Assembly: GCF_002994745.2 (NCBI RefSeq)
Contig: NC_037094.1
Coordinates: 14,817,001-14,881,000 of the forward strand
DNA from: Rosa chinensis
Lineage: Eukaryota > Streptophyta > Magnoliopsida > Rosales > Rosaceae
Direction of reading: 5' to 3'
DNA length: 64,000 bases
This document shows positions 1 through 13,043 of the stretch, piece after piece; the first letter of the stretch is position 1; each line of letters starts with the position of its first letter. The notes below the pieces were generated by a model. The model worked only from the letters and a program-made list of their open reading frames with translations, made no database searches and was not told the origin of the DNA. The position numbers and the translations under genes were made by a program.

Positions 1-365
1 ACCAGAGGCTGATCACCAAAACAATTTTTCTGCCCTCGTCATTACTTCATTTTCTAAGCTATCGATGACTTGATCAAGATTATCGACAACTTTCTTCTTT
101 CGAAGCTTGGTACGTGAGATTTAAGAGAAACCAAGTTTGGTGAGAGATGGATTTTTGTTTTGTGAGCTTCTCTATATACCTTGCTTCAACCTGTGAAAAA
201 TATCAGAATCCATAATGAGTATAATCAAATATTCCTTTTACAATTTAAGTATATTTACTGCACACCAGCCAACATGTAGTTGTTGAAGTAGAAGGACACT
301 AAATTGTTGCAATTTGAAACTTAAATCGGAGCAATCAGCAATAATGCTACCAAACTGGTTTGGGA
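1..365. other. intergenic, left edge
   Basis: No convincing gene. A short minus-strand reading frame rich in Lys, Asp and Glu (about 15-117) could be the tail of something lying off the window, but it is too short to assign. From about 330 the sequence belongs to a block that recurs at 2097-2250. Confidence 0.4.
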
Positions 366-377
366 AATTTAAGGAGG

Positions 378-639
378 ACTTGAGAGTTGGTTAAGTTGAC
401 AAGGGCGGACTTGAGGTGTAAACCCACACAAGTTTGATCCCCGCTACCAAAAATCTCTCATTTGGTAGGCAATCTAGAAAATGTCCTGCATAATTCCATA
501 CCAATGGGCTGGGTTGGGACACTGTCAAGTTTCGTATGTCATGTTGGGTTGAGGTCGTAGGTTTGCCCTGACCCTGGTAGTGTAAGAAAGTCTCCCTCTT
601 ACCTAAACTTTTCTTATCCACCAAAAAAATAATAATAAT
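378..639 (+). mobile_element. SINE (tRNA-derived), TSD-flanked
   Basis: An internal RNA polymerase III promoter is visible: a box A-like tggttaagttg at 388-398 and a box B-like agtttgatccc at 431-441. The element ends in a short A-rich (ATA)n tail. It is flanked by near-identical 11-12 bp direct repeats, aatttaaggagg (366-377) and aattaaggagg (640-650). The paralogous block at about 2120-2150 has the matching empty site. Box spacing, length (about 260 bp) and tail are typical of plant SINEs. No coding capacity is expected. Confidence 0.7.
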
Positions 640-758
640 AATTAAGGAGGCAATTCTCTATCTGTACTTGATCTTGACTGGGTTGGTATTAGTAGACAAC
701 CACATGTGCATACTAGTTCTATACTTCCCATTCTGCCCCCTAAGGGCACGAACCTAAA

Positions 759-2082
<1,324 letters not shown>

Positions 2083-2250
2083 AAACCTAAATGCTCATCA
2101 ATAATGCTACCAAACTGGTTTGGGCAATTTAAGAAGCCAAATCTCTATCTGTACTTGATATTGATTGGGTTGGCATTAGTACACAAACCAAATGTGTGTA
2201 CTTGTTCTATACTTCCCACTCTGCCCCCTGAGGGCACGAACCTAAAGTTC

Positions 2251-2788
2251 TAAACACATGACAAGGTTGTGATAGAAAACTAGCCATTGATCAAAACAGT
2301 TTATATGATTGCTCCAATAGTTCGGTTGTAGGATAATGTATTTGAACATAATGTTCAATTCATGAGTACTTTTAGTTTTGTTACATTGGAGGGGAATTGA
2401 ACCTGATTTAACATAATTCTAATTCAATTATCAAGCCCTCCTCATTTGGGCTAACCCTACGAGCTAATTCATTGGTACTTTAATGCAAAGTATTAGAATT
2501 TAGCAATTTAAGTGAAAAGTATTCATTGGTACGTTATTCTAGCTTAGTTTAGACTTACTGTTTCAGCGAGCGTCCCTTTAGACTTTAATGAGTTTAGTTG
2601 TGGCTTAGATAGGTTATCCGGTTTGTCCTGAATTTTCTTATGTAAGTTATGTTAGACTCTGGCATGTTTTCATGGCTAGATTACTAATGAAATCAATCCT
2701 ATTCGAAAAGTATTAATAGAAAGATATTGACATTTTCTTATAATCAAGACTTTTAGTATTAGTGATGAGAATCAATACTTTTAGAATA
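2251..2788. other. intergenic, AT-rich
   Basis: No ORF, RNA gene or inverted repeat that I can support; likely old degraded transposon DNA. Confidence 0.5.
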
Positions 2789-2960
2789 GGGTGGTGCTAT
2801 TCACACACCTTTTTTCTCTATTCACATACCCCTTTTAATTTTCTATTACTTTAATTCAATTTTTTTTTATAAATTACCATAACTACCCTCCATTGTAAAT
2901 ATGTTTCTTTTTCTTTTTTCTTTTTTTCTATTTGGCAATTCAATCATGAATCAAACATGC
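2789..2960 (+). repeat. solo terminus related to the MULE at 47482-50902
   Basis: It starts gggtggtgctattcacacac and continues ttctattactttaattcaat, then a stretch close to the MULE terminal inverted repeat, including the actaccctcc motif and a later caatcat. The homologous MULE ends are at 47482-47656 and 50724-50902. No matching opposite end was found within a few kb, so this looks like a lone end left by a deletion or a truncated family member. It also carries the doubled ttcacacac/ttcacatac unit seen in the right end of the MULE. Confidence 0.65.
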
Positions 2961-3336
2961 TTATAAAATACATCAATTTTTTTAACCTATAAATGAAGGA
3001 AAAATAATACGTTTATTAAGTGGAATGACTTTTATTATTAGACAAAAAATATGCTTCCCAGGTCTTCACCCAACTGAATCCAAATTGTAAAGTTTGTCCT
3101 CATACTTTGCAAAGTACGAAACTCAATGCTTGTTTGTTTATGTCTCTTAATCCATGTGTATCATCCTCAAATAAAAAAAATATATATAGAATCAACGTAT
3201 TATCCACTTCAGCGGTTCAGCCACAAGCTTCCACACTGCAGCTGATGATGTACACAAAATTTGGAGATGCTCTACATAAAATTGAATGCAATGAGTTGCA
3301 ATCTTCGTGAGGGGACAAAATTATGTTATACTAAAA
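2961..3336. other. intergenic
   Basis: Nothing assignable; the short ORF at about 3107-3310 has no family features. Confidence 0.4.
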
Positions 3337-3344
3337 TAATATAG

Positions 3345-4559
3345 TAGGGCTGGGCACGGGCCGGGACGGGCCGGTTACTGACTGATACCGAACCCGATAC
3401 CGAAAATATTATTCGGGATGGGACGGGTTGGGATTACGGTTTTTCAAAGTTGGTACCGAAGGTACCGAAACCGATTGGGATCGGGTCGGGCCCGGGCCCA
3501 ATTCGGGATACCCGACTCTTTTTTTTCCCCGACACTTCAGTATCCAAATTCTAAAATTTCCAGATTTCAATCATTCAAGATGCAGCTGCAGAGATGACAT
3601 ATGAAAATATCTATATTGCGTGACACTAATTTCAAGTGTAGACGACATTGAAACATAAGAAACCAAGTAGATTAAGTTCTAAGAGATCATCTTCCAAGTG
3701 AATTAAGGGAAAAAAAAAGTGTTTCTGTGACCAGAACAAAAAAAATAAAGAAGTGTTTCTTCCATATCAAAATCAAAATACAACTCAAATATCAATTTTT
3801 ACACATCCAGATCTCAACTTTTACAAACCTAGATCTCAAGAAAAGAAGAAAATAAAATTAACCTCAGATACCACTTCTTCCATAGAACATGCACAAATTG
3901 ACAAAACCCAGATCTTAAAAAAGATAATCAAAATCGATAGGAACAGATCTGGAAGGCATTCCTTGTGGGTGGTGCGACGATTGTGGTGCCCCCGAGCCCC
4001 GAGGATGACTGAAGATGGTTGTGGGCCGAGGATGCCGGAGTGCAGTGGTGTAGTGGTGATGTCTTTGAAAAATAGAGGCTGAACAAAGGTTGAGGAAAGA
4101 AGGGCTGAATAAAGGGTGAGGGAGAGAGAGCCAGAGAGGGGTGAAAACGGAAGAGGAGAGAGAGGGAGAAGAAAGAAAAGAAACTGCGGTGGGGAGAGAG
4201 GGCCGAGAGAGGTGAAGACCAGGGGGAAGAGAGAGGGAGAAGAAAGAAAAGAAACTGACAGGGAGGAATAAAGTAATAAAGGGTGAGGGAGAGATGGAGA
4301 CAAGACCAAGACAGAAAAGAAAGTCGGAGTGAAGATAATATAAATTATACATATTATATATATATATATATATATAAATCGGTACGGGACGGGCCCAAAC
4401 GGGATAAGAAAATAAGAACCGAAACCCGTCCCGTTTTTTCGGGACGGGACGGGACGGGCCTAAACAGTGAATTTTAGATTTTGATACCGGCCCGTTTCAT
4501 CAATTTTCGGGACGGTTTCGGGACGGGATCGGGTCTTCGGTTTTGGATGCCCAGCCCTA
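3345..4559. mobile_element. non-autonomous hAT element, 1.2 kb
   Basis: Perfect 12-bp inverted ends, tagggctgggca at the left and its complement at the right, are flanked by a perfect 8-bp target duplication taatatag (3337-3344 and 4560-4567). An 8-bp TSD with TAGGG-type ends is diagnostic of hAT. Both ends are packed with GGGACGGG/CCCGTCCC-type subterminal repeats; the middle is purine-rich (GAGAGAGGG) with no transposase. The Ser/Leu/Pro-rich minus-strand ORFs at 3836-4352 are low-complexity shadows of that tract. Confidence 0.88.
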
Positions 4560-4567
4560 TAATATAG

Positions 4568-4995
4568 TAGAACAAATCATGTTTATAATCATAAGTCCAT
4601 CATTATTACGCTGTTGTAAAGTTCTATAGTTGCTCAAGGATTCAAATACACCAAATAATTTTAATTAGAATCTTATCAGGAATAATGGGTTCAAAGGGGC
4701 TCAAATGATCACTGAACTCACTTTTTTTTTCATGTCTCCATTGCAACGCATGCTACTAGTAGACTAGTGTCTCTGTGGTGGTTATTTTGCGGGGGGAAAC
4801 TTTAGCAAATGGCTAAAGTTAATAAATTCAAATCAATTTATTACATAATTGAATTTTGGATTTAAAAAAAGAATAGAATTATGGATTTGTCTTTCTTGGC
4901 CCAATATGGAATTGTAGATCTTTTTTGGAATGTAACCAGCCTTTTGTTTTTCTTTCTTGGCCCAATATGCCCTTATTTACACGCGTCGACGTTTG
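4568..4995. other. intergenic, upstream of the 87-residue protein gene
   Basis: AT-rich sequence without a recognisable feature. A transcription start for the gene at 5956 probably lies near or shortly after 4900, because a plausible 5' untranslated exon ends at the donor CAG/GTAATC at about 5193. Confidence 0.35.
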
Positions 4996-5955
4996 AGCGG
5001 TGAGTCTTATTAGTGTACACGCGTCGGATCTTAAGCAAAAGTCCAAGAATATAGCCGCAAAAGCTTCCCTCCGAAGCATGAAACTTCCTGAAGCCTCATC
5101 TTTGGCCTCCTTCACATCCTCTTCTCTACTTTCTTCTTCTTCTTCGCTTCGTTTGTTTGTTGCATATGAGTATCTGACCAAGCACCGCATCAGGTAATCT
5201 TTATCTATCTGCCTAATTATATCTCAGTATCTCTTAGTTGTGGCATGCACAACTAGTTCTGGGTTTCACTGGTTTAAGTCCTCTATAACCGTTCTTGGAC
5301 TCGGGTACTGAAACTAGTAGTTTAGTTGGATTTGGTTTTTTATGATCTCAGACTTTCAGTTTGGACTTGTTGCGGTTTCTGTTGGAAATTTTACTGCTTT
5401 CTTTTGGTTTGCACTTTGCACTCGAAAAAAATGGAAGGCCTTCTCTGTACGGAACGTGTTTGATTGTTAGGCTTTTGTTTATTGGAATATGCTGTCAAAT
5501 TATTAAGCCTTGTAGGGTTTTGTAACACCAAAGAGGAGATATTTGGGAATATTGAAGCTTTTTTCATTGATGGTTTAGAGAATTTAAGATATAAGTTTCA
5601 AAGAATAGACCTAATGGTATGTTTCTCTGCGATCATGTCGATTAGCAGTGATTGTAAAGCGTGGTTCATATTCAAAGTCCAGCAGTAAAGCATTATCCTG
5701 GCCTTAATTTTCTGTTTCGCTTTGTTCCATTTGTTTTGAACTTTTAATATGGGGTTGGTACCGAAATGTGTTGTGTTGTGGTCTTACATGCTTATGATGT
5801 GAACTTGTGAAGTATTACTAGACTAGGTGAGGAACTCGACATGCCTCGCTGCATTATGAATGATTGATGGTTGTTGATTTCAGTTTGCTCCAGGAATTGT
5901 TTGCTTTGTTAGTTTCAACTACTGGATTGTGAAGAATAGACAAAATAGAGCTAAT

Positions 5956-6317
5956 ATGCGTGGAGTAGCTGCATTATCGCCTGTTAAGAACAGATTCAAA
6001 CAGATCCACCCCATCAAAGGGTCATGGGGTAAGATATATCCCCTTTCTGGTTCCATTTATGTCATCATTGTATTGTATGACACTTGAGGACTTCTTTATC
6101 TGACTACTATAAGTTACTGTTATTAGGTACTGTGGTCACTTCGACATCAAACAAACAAGGGAACAGCAATTATGGGGAAGCAGGGCTTGTTACAAAAGAG
6201 AAAACTGATCCAATTGTCGTCTTCAGTAGGCCTCCGCCCCTTCCACCTGTTATTGGACCGCTGCTTGTTCTCTCATTGTTAGAAGCCTCGTGGAGTCGCA
6301 ACAACGATGATGACTGA
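5956..6317 (+). CDS. small conserved plant protein of unknown function (87 aa)
   Basis: Two coding exons, 5956-6028 and 6127-6317, joined across a GT-AG intron (donor G/GTAAGA, acceptor TATTAG). The product has a basic N-terminus (MRGVAALSPVKNRF), a middle with Thr/Ser-Asn, then a proline motif FSRPPPLPPVIGPLLVLSLL and an acidic tail ending NNDDD. The SRPPPLPP motif followed by a hydrophobic stretch resembles a short uncharacterised protein I believe is widespread in dicots; no function is known to me. A spliced 5' untranslated leader likely starts near 4900-5190, and a possible intron acceptor lies just upstream of the ATG. It converges on the NTF2-like gene, with 298 bp between the two stops. 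The intron phase restores the frame exactly, which supports a real gene. Confidence 0.72.
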
Positions 6318-6615
6318 CAAGTGATCTCCTTAATGGAATTGCTTGACTGTAGGGCAAAACAAGTTCTCTACTTGAAAAACATGTTTGAAATGTAAAGAAA
6401 AATGTTGTATACATAGCTGAGCAATCGAATTGCGATGTTCCAAAGCCCTATGTAGCCTTCTATAATTGGTGCAAACATCATTTTGTATATCCTCCATATG
6501 CATTGGAAAACAATATGAGGACTTTTTAGGAACCCTGCAGGAGACGTATCGATGGTATGTCATGATAAATCTGTGATGTAATTAATAATTGAGGTCTGAG
6601 GTTTTGTTTAAAACT

Positions 6616-7671
6616 TCACTTACATTCAGTAGCTCTTGGGAAACCATCAAATAGAGACGTCACTGCCTTCAAAAGACTCTGAGATGCCCATCAGCAAAAT
6701 CATACATCAATAAAAGCTTGGTGAAAGTCGAAACTGTTAAGATCGTTGTTGAAAGAGTTACCAGTACTAGGTGTCCTGGTTTGATCGGTGATTCAATAAC
6801 AATCTGTGCTTTCCTGCAGACATTTAGAACCAGTTAAGAGCTGGATTTGTTCATCTTAAATCAAGTTAGAGGTCAAGATGCTGAATTTATTTGTGTACTT
6901 GATAATTAGTTTTTCTCCTTCTTTTGAGTATTCAAAGAAGCTGCAGCCTCTGGTGAATGGGATCTGTTTGTTTTTCCATTCTGCGTACGAAATATAAATC
7001 AACTTAGGAAATAGTTAAGGATTCACAAAATAAATGGTTCAGAATCATATCTACCCATGTGCCAGTTTGCTGCTGCTGTAAGCTGATCACCTCCTTCGCA
7101 CACATGTTGTATGCTGAACTTTATATTATTGCCCATGGCTGCAGTTAGCTCTTCAAAGAAGTTCATTATTACCTGCATAGAATGCAGATTAATTAGGCTT
7201 TGTTAGTAGCAAGGAAATCAGCGACTTTATTGTTGTTGAGAAGAGTATAGGCTAGATGATGATGACCTTTTTGCCTTGTAATGGTGTGCTAAAGGAGCAT
7301 TCCTCTATGCAACACTCACTTGAGATGTAGTGACCTAGTTGCTTCAAGTTTTTCTCATTGATGCATTTGTAGAAGTCATTGATCATGTCGGATGGGGAGA
7401 GCGATCCCGAAGAAAAAGTTGAAATTGTTCTTGCAGCCATGATAGGAAAGAGCCCGCTGATGTTGGAGAGGTTTTTTTCTGCCTTCCTTTTGACATAGAT
7501 GCCATGCGGCTTTGCGTCAGCTCTGTTCTGCCGAACAAACTTGCATGTCCTTTTGATCGTTAAGGAACCAATGGCCGGTCCGGCCATAGGTTTGGAGCAC
7601 ATTCTCTGACTCGGTGCAATGCTGGAGAGATTGACAACGGCAGCCATTGCCTTGCGACAAGTTTGAAACAA
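6616..7671 (-). CDS. NTF2-like (SnoaL-fold) protein, probably plastid-targeted
   Basis: Five exons on the minus strand: 7671-7267, 7172-7055, 6980-6899, 6813-6762 and 6678-6616. All introns are GT-AG and phases add up to 240 codons including stop. The first ATG (7671) gives 239 aa; the second in-frame Met at 7647 (MAAVVNLSSIA) gives 231 aa and fits a chloroplast transit peptide better (Ser/Ala/Arg-rich, no acids for about 40 residues). After the leader, a DMINDFYKCINEKNL segment starts the alpha-beta cone fold, followed by QGKK, VIMNFFEELTAAMG, FSIQHVCEGG, NWHMEWKNKQIPFTRGCSFF, and a C-terminal IESPIKPG and VTSLFDGFP. This order is that of the plant NTF2-like/SnoaL family, whose substrate or ligand is generally unknown, so no reaction is claimed. 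No lesion was found. Confidence 0.85.
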
Positions 7672-7699
7672 AGGGAGATTGAGACGGTGCTAGTTTTGG

Positions 7700-9055
7700 T
7701 ATTGAAGCAAACACTCATGTAGAATGAAGACTTCATACAAGCTAGGCACGAATGTGAAGGAACAGAGGAAAGAATAATGGGCCATTCCAGCATTTTCCTT
7801 AACCAAGGAAAGAATCTCCACCCAGCTGGTTTTTGTTAAATTTGCTTTGTCATATTAATTTGTGCCTTGCTATGAAATCAAAGGATCAGAAGTCCAGTTA
7901 AACCTGAAAATTTCTTCGTACGTATCAGGCGTCAATATCTTTTTGCTAAAATCTTTTTCTCTCGTCCTTGTAGGGTTTGTCAGTCTTTGCCAACTATGTC
8001 ACTACCTGATTTTTGCATCTCGGGGTTTTCAGGGACACCAACACGGCAACACCAACCTGTGACTTCTCATTTAGGCAGAGCAGTTTTGAATCAGTTTTGA
8101 AGTGTACTCTTCTTGTATAAAGTACAGCGACTCCTATGTATCAATGCATTCCTTTTCACGAGTGGGAATACTATCTGCACATCTTTTGCCTGTTGAATTG
8201 ATCGTGAGTCTTTATACCTTTCCTTATAGGAAACTTTTCCCGATGAACAATCTCTCGGAATAGTGTCGTTGTGAACAACAAAATTGTGTTGGTAATGTGC
8301 TAGTCTTTATATTTTTTCCGACAACGATGAACATATTAGGTTTTGAACGACGATATGTTTGTTGAGTTAGCTGTGACATTTTCAGTTTATTTTTCTAGGT
8401 TTTGAACGACAATATGTAATATTTTTTGTTTTCTAAAGAAATTGGTTGTCAATCCATTAATAGAAAATGTGGTTAACAATACACAATTACTACGTCTCGG
8501 GGGCACGATCTATTTGCATCACTGCTCAGGAATCCCTAGGGCATCTCACATAAAGCTCAGGAAAGATGATATGTTTATTGGGTTAACTGCAACATTTTTA
8601 GTTTATTTTTCTCATGGAGGTTTTAAACGAAATTTTGTCCTCATAATTGTAATCCTTTAATTTTATATTATTTGTTTGTGGTTTCAATGACGAAATTTTC
8701 TTCACGAGTGTGTGAATCTTTTTATTTATGAGAGACTATATCCGACCGGTTGGTGAATTCTTTATTTTTTATTTTTTTTTCATGTGAGACCTTTGCTGAC
8801 GAGTAGTTTGTCGACATCCAAAGACAGATATGGATGTGGGAAGTTTACTCACATAGGTAGGCCTTAAAATCACCTCAGTAAATAAGCAACATGATGTCAT
8901 GGACATTGGCTAAACAACCTCAATATACAATACATATCACAATTTAGCAACTTCTGTAAAACAGTGGATCAATACCATTTTCCATCCTAGCCTAAGTTTC
9001 ATATGCCTCTCTTCTTTGAATTTGGCCTTGGGAATCAATCTACTAGACCATGTGA
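7700..9055. other. intergenic, with a degenerate local direct repeat
   Basis: Upstream region of the NTF2-like gene, then non-coding DNA. A unit containing gaacgacgatatgtttgttg (about 8346) recurs in degraded form at about 8404 and 8566 together with cattttcagtttatttttct. No gene is supported. Confidence 0.45.
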
Positions 9056-9632
9056 TTCATCATCAAATATACAAATAATAGATCAAGAACAAGGCTTCAC
9101 CAGTTGGTAGCAGCATGGCCATTTGATATTACCAAGGAGGCTCCCTGAAAACAAGGCCACCATATAAATATATAACTGGATTATGTTCTGCTCCCTCTTA
9201 TCCTCACAGCTTGCAATAAGCTACTATATCTATTAACATTGACTATTATAATAACCAATCACTAATTCCTTACAACTGCCTAAGTATGTAGGAGGTATCC
9301 GAAATTACGGATGTACTCTCCTAGTTCCTCTCTGCCAAACCACCAAAGAAAACCAGGACCAGCCGCAATCCGGTGGAGTGCTGCTAGATAATCCACACGT
9401 GTTCAATGTAAGACAAAATGAAACCAATCATTTGCATTAAACAATGGTAATCATATAGTGAATCGATCAGTCACCAAATCATACACAAATTCAACTTGTC
9501 TCAAGTTGAGCTGAAAGGAATCTTGGACAGCCACTCAGCCAGACAAACAAGCTGGCATGCCTCCTAACCTACACCGGTATAGAAAGATGGTTCCTAGCTT
9601 CCTATGATCTTTGTAGATGAGCTGGGGATCGC

Positions 9633-9640
9633 TATATAAA
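9633..9640 (+). promoter_or_regulatory. TATA box of peptide gene copy 1
   Basis: TATATAAA 101 bp upstream of the ATG at 9734, conserved in position with copy 3. Confidence 0.6.
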
Positions 9641-9733
9641 CTCGCCACCATTGCCATTATATCCACAACTCTCAAACAAGAAAGACCTATAGCAACAAAA
9701 AAGAAAAGGTTGAAATTAACAGTCGGTTGCAAA

Positions 9734-9934
9734 ATGAATAACAAGATATCTGATGTTCCTGCAGCGGAAATCGCCACCAAAAGCTTCAGAAGCAGATCAA
9801 AGCCTCTTCCAAAAAGGGGCCAGATAAAATCAAGAATAGCTGCAAATGCTGTTCACTCCATAGTCTCTGCACTATCCAAAGCCTCTTCAGATCGCAGGAA
9901 TTCCAGCAGAAAATGTATCTCCAGTCAGACCTAG
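9734..9934 (+). CDS. small basic peptide gene, copy 1 (66 aa)
   Basis: Single exon. The start is chosen at 9734 rather than an upstream in-frame ATG at 9617 because all three tandem copies begin MN(N/R/S)K, share caaaATG context and have the TATA-type box downstream of 9617. The protein has an N-terminal KISDVPAAEI, a basic LPKRGQIKSRI core and an amphipathic AANAVHSIVSALSKASSDR segment, then a variable tail. No signal peptide, Cys motif or membrane span is seen. I do not recognise the family; PLPKRGQ-type short plant proteins exist but I cannot name a function. Conservation of the core in three diverged copies, with most differences in the tail, argues it is coding. Confidence 0.68.
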   Translation: MNNKISDVPAAEIATKSFRSRSKPLPKRGQIKSRIAANAVHSIVSALSKASSDRRNSSRKCISSQT

Positions 9935-10768
9935 AACAGTAGAATTATAGATTCATATCATAATATGCAATGAATGATCAGTCCTTTTTAATGTATTTAG
10001 CTCTTCTTCTATTATTTTGTTTTCCTCTTCTAATCATGCTCAATTGGTAGTTTCTAATCACTTATAGCAGCTTATTATGGGGTGAAAAAAAAGAAAAGAA
10101 AAAAAAAAGAATGAGGGCTAAAGAACATCAGCAATAAAATAGCAAGAAGATGGCTAAACCTGGTTTTCATGAGTCATAGATAGTTTAAGATTAACCAACA
10201 TTTGAACATATAGTATGCCACATGCCTTTCAGATGCTACAGTTGTAGCTTTAAACACTTGCAAGGTCACTAAATTAGCCCACATAACTGGTGAACACATG
10301 GAAAAATATCTTGGAAGCAGATTAATGATTATTTCCGACGTCCATGAGAAAAATAGAAAGTTGAGGCCAATGTGGAGGTAAAAAAAATTAAAAAATTAAA
10401 AACAAAGCAGAAGTGCCAAAATTTGGATATAAAAGTAAAACTTCATCACCGTATGTAACTCCAAATGCATATGCAAACTGATCAGATGGCAAGGTATAAA
10501 AGACACCATTGCTCTTTGTAGGTGATAGATCTTTAGAATGGCTGAATATGTTTTTTGTTACTCATTCTGGGGCTGTCATTGATCATAGATCGTTAAACTT
10601 GAACCACCATTTTCCAGCTTAGCTGAATATGTATTGCTTAATCTCATGATGAAGTCATCAGCAAAAAGGTACTGAAGCCATCCTCCAATTTCAAGCGAAC
10701 TTGAATTAGGTTCCTTGTAAAAAAAAAATTTCCCCTTCATTTCTTTTCTCACTCACACTGCCTACTAA

Positions 10769-11043
10769 GTGAAGCATACAGAGCAGAGTATAAGCAGATT
10801 TGTTCCGGGCTTCAGTTCAAGAAGCTTCCTTGCTACACCCCAGGTCACTGTTCTTATGGAACAATCTTCCATGAGCATCAACGGATATTTGATCAATGAT
10901 CATTCTTGCTTTGCTGTAGGAGTAAAAATCGACAGAAGTAAACCACACGGGCACAGTGTTCCACATGTGGCATTCTCTCAAGAAGCTAACATTGAGTTTC
11001 AAGTAAAAGCTTCTTTGACAAGATATGCGTGGCAACACGAAAT
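10769..11043 (-). pseudogene. PPR protein fragment (E-motif region), copy 1
   Basis: Read on the minus strand, the segment contains DQISVDAHGRL, HKNSDLG and, in a shifted frame, KLLELKPG, corresponding to the better preserved copy at 12826-13043. Indels and a frame break make it non-functional. It lies antisense and downstream of peptide copy 1. Confidence 0.5.
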
Positions 11044-11605
11044 GAGAAATGCAAGAAAGTTATCTGATCTGGACAATATATAAATAATAGAACTGACTTC
11101 ACCTGTTGGCAGCAGCATGGCCAGTTGACATAACCAAGGAGGTTTTCCTGAAAGCAAGGACATTATGTATTAGAAGATATACAAATGATATTTTTTCTGC
11201 TCCCTATTACCTTCACAATTTGCATTTTAGCTAATAAAAATGGTAAAAGCATTTGTTAACACTGATAAACTAAACATCACAATTTTTGTCTGTCATCCCC
11301 CCCTACCTGTCAGCCAATCCACAACAGAAACCAGGGACCAGCCACAATCCACGGAGTGCTCCTAGATATCCTGTACGTGTTCATGATCAGACAAGCTCAA
11401 ATAAATCATTTGAATTAAACTGTGGATCATGTTTTAAATCAATCAGCCACCAATATCATCAGACAAATTCAATTTGTCTCAAATTGAGCTGAAAGGAATC
11501 TTGTACAGCTAGACAAGCAAGCTGGCACACCCCATCCCTAACAGGCACCAGTTGAAAATATTGTTTCTTGCTTCCTCTCATCTTTGTGGTTGAGCTCGGG
11601 TTTTC

Positions 11606-11612
11606 TACATAA
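11606..11612 (+). promoter_or_regulatory. degenerate TATA box of peptide gene copy 2
   Basis: The position equivalent to the TATA boxes of copies 1 and 3 reads tacataaa, one base off the consensus; 99 bp upstream of the ATG at 11705. Confidence 0.4.
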
Positions 11613-11704
11613 ACCCCCAACCATTACCATTATCTTCACATCTCTCAAACAAGAAGACTCACAAGCAAGAGAAAACGGTTGAAATTAACGATTCAGGTTG
11701 CAAA

Positions 11705-11899
11705 ATGAACAGAAAAATCTCCGATGTCCCTGCTGCGGAAATCTTCACCAAAAGTTTCAGAAGCAAATCAAGGCCTCTTCCGAAGAGGGGACAGCTAAAA
11801 TCCAGAATAGCTGCAAATGCTCTGCATTCCATTGTCTCTGTGCTATCCAAAGCCTCTTCAGATCGTAAACATCCTAGCAGGAGAACCTATTTTGAGTGA
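11705..11899 (+). CDS. small basic peptide gene, copy 2 (64 aa)
   Basis: Single exon, MNRK start, stop after RRTYFE. Core LPKRGQLKSRIAANALHSI and VSVLSKASSDRKHPSR match the other two copies. Differences from copy 1 include Ile-Ala to Ile-Phe after PAAE and Val to Leu in the helical segment, with the tail completely different in its last five residues. The promoter TATA-type box is weakened, so this copy may be expressed differently or less. Function unknown. Confidence 0.68.
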   Translation: MNRKISDVPAAEIFTKSFRSKSRPLPKRGQLKSRIAANALHSIVSVLSKASSDRKHPSRRTYFE

Positions 11900-12825
11900 G
11901 AGCGAGAGCATTAGAAATTATAGATTCATATCATAATACGCAATGTATGATCAGTACGGTACTTCTTAATATATCTAGCTCTTCCTTTATCCTTTTGTTT
12001 TCTTCTTCTATTTATACTCAGTTCATAGTTTCTAAGCAAATATAGAAGCTTGTTATGGTGAAAGAAAAACAAAGAACAAGGCTATAGAACATCAACAAGA
12101 AAATGGCTAAAGCTGGTTTACATGACTGTCACAGATAATTCAAGAGCAACGAACATACTAACATGTTAGGCTTGTGCCAAATGTCTAGCAGATGCTACAG
12201 TCATAGCTTTAAAGGCCACAATGTTAGCCCAGGAAACGATACTCTTAAATGCTACTGTTGATTTGTTGAACTCATGGAAAATAATCTTGGTTTGCAGATT
12301 CAAAATTACTCATGGCATCCATGACAAGAAATACAAAATTGTGACACCAATATAATGCATGTGTATATAGTGGGAGGGAAGAAAAAAGAATAACAAATAT
12401 GTGCATACATTTGAAATTTGGATATAATAGTAAAACGTCATCAGTGTCCAACACCAAAAGCAATACCATATACGAGTATACAACTAGACTTAAAATCTGA
12501 TTCAGATCGAACAACTAAGACTTCAATATCTGAAAATCCAACCTGAACAGATGTTAAGTGCTGCAGCCAATGTTTCCTATAAGTAGAAAGAAACGATGCG
12601 ATATGTTTTTATTGGCTCATGTAGGTCATAGATCATTAAACTTGAACCATCATTTTCCAACATTAGTGTCAGTGACATTTTCTGATACTTATTAGCTGAT
12701 ATAAATTTCTCAACTCCTTAACGTAATAAGTCATCAGCAGATAAGTACGGAAGCCAACTATAACGAGGTACCATATAAACTTTTATTTCCCTTCATTTCA
12801 TTTCTCACTCACACCACATGCTAGG

Positions 12826-13043
12826 TGAAGCATAGAAAGCAGAATATATGCGGATTCCTTTGCGGGATCCAGTCCAAGAAGCTCTGCTGTAATTCTGCCC
12901 AGGTCAATGTTCTTATGGATGTCGCCGGCTATGGAGAATCTTCCATGAGCATCAGGGACAATGGATATTTGATCAATGGTTCTCCTTGCTTTGTTCTAGG
13001 AGTGAAAATCGACCTAGGTAACCCATACATTGCATTTAAGTAA
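12826..13043 (-). pseudogene. PPR protein fragment (E motif), copy 2
   Basis: On the minus strand one frame reads GDIHKNIDLGRITAELLGLD then PAKESAYILLSML. The pattern IHxNxxLGxxxAExLLxLDP...AYxLLSN is the E motif that follows the last repeat of plant PLS-class PPR proteins (organelle RNA editing factors). Upstream coding is absent or in another frame, so this is a relic. The N-terminal portion of a PPR gene of the same orientation lies at 14300-14751. Confidence 0.62.

Noticed and set aside
3836..4352. Two long minus-strand Ser/Leu/Pro ORFs
   Set aside because: Shadows of the purine-rich interior of the hAT element; no domain and no splice signals.
5000..5197. Ser/Leu-rich ORF of 65 residues upstream of the 87-residue gene
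   Set aside because: Ends exactly at a splice donor and looks like a 5' untranslated exon; Ser-rich stretch comes from tcttcttcttct.
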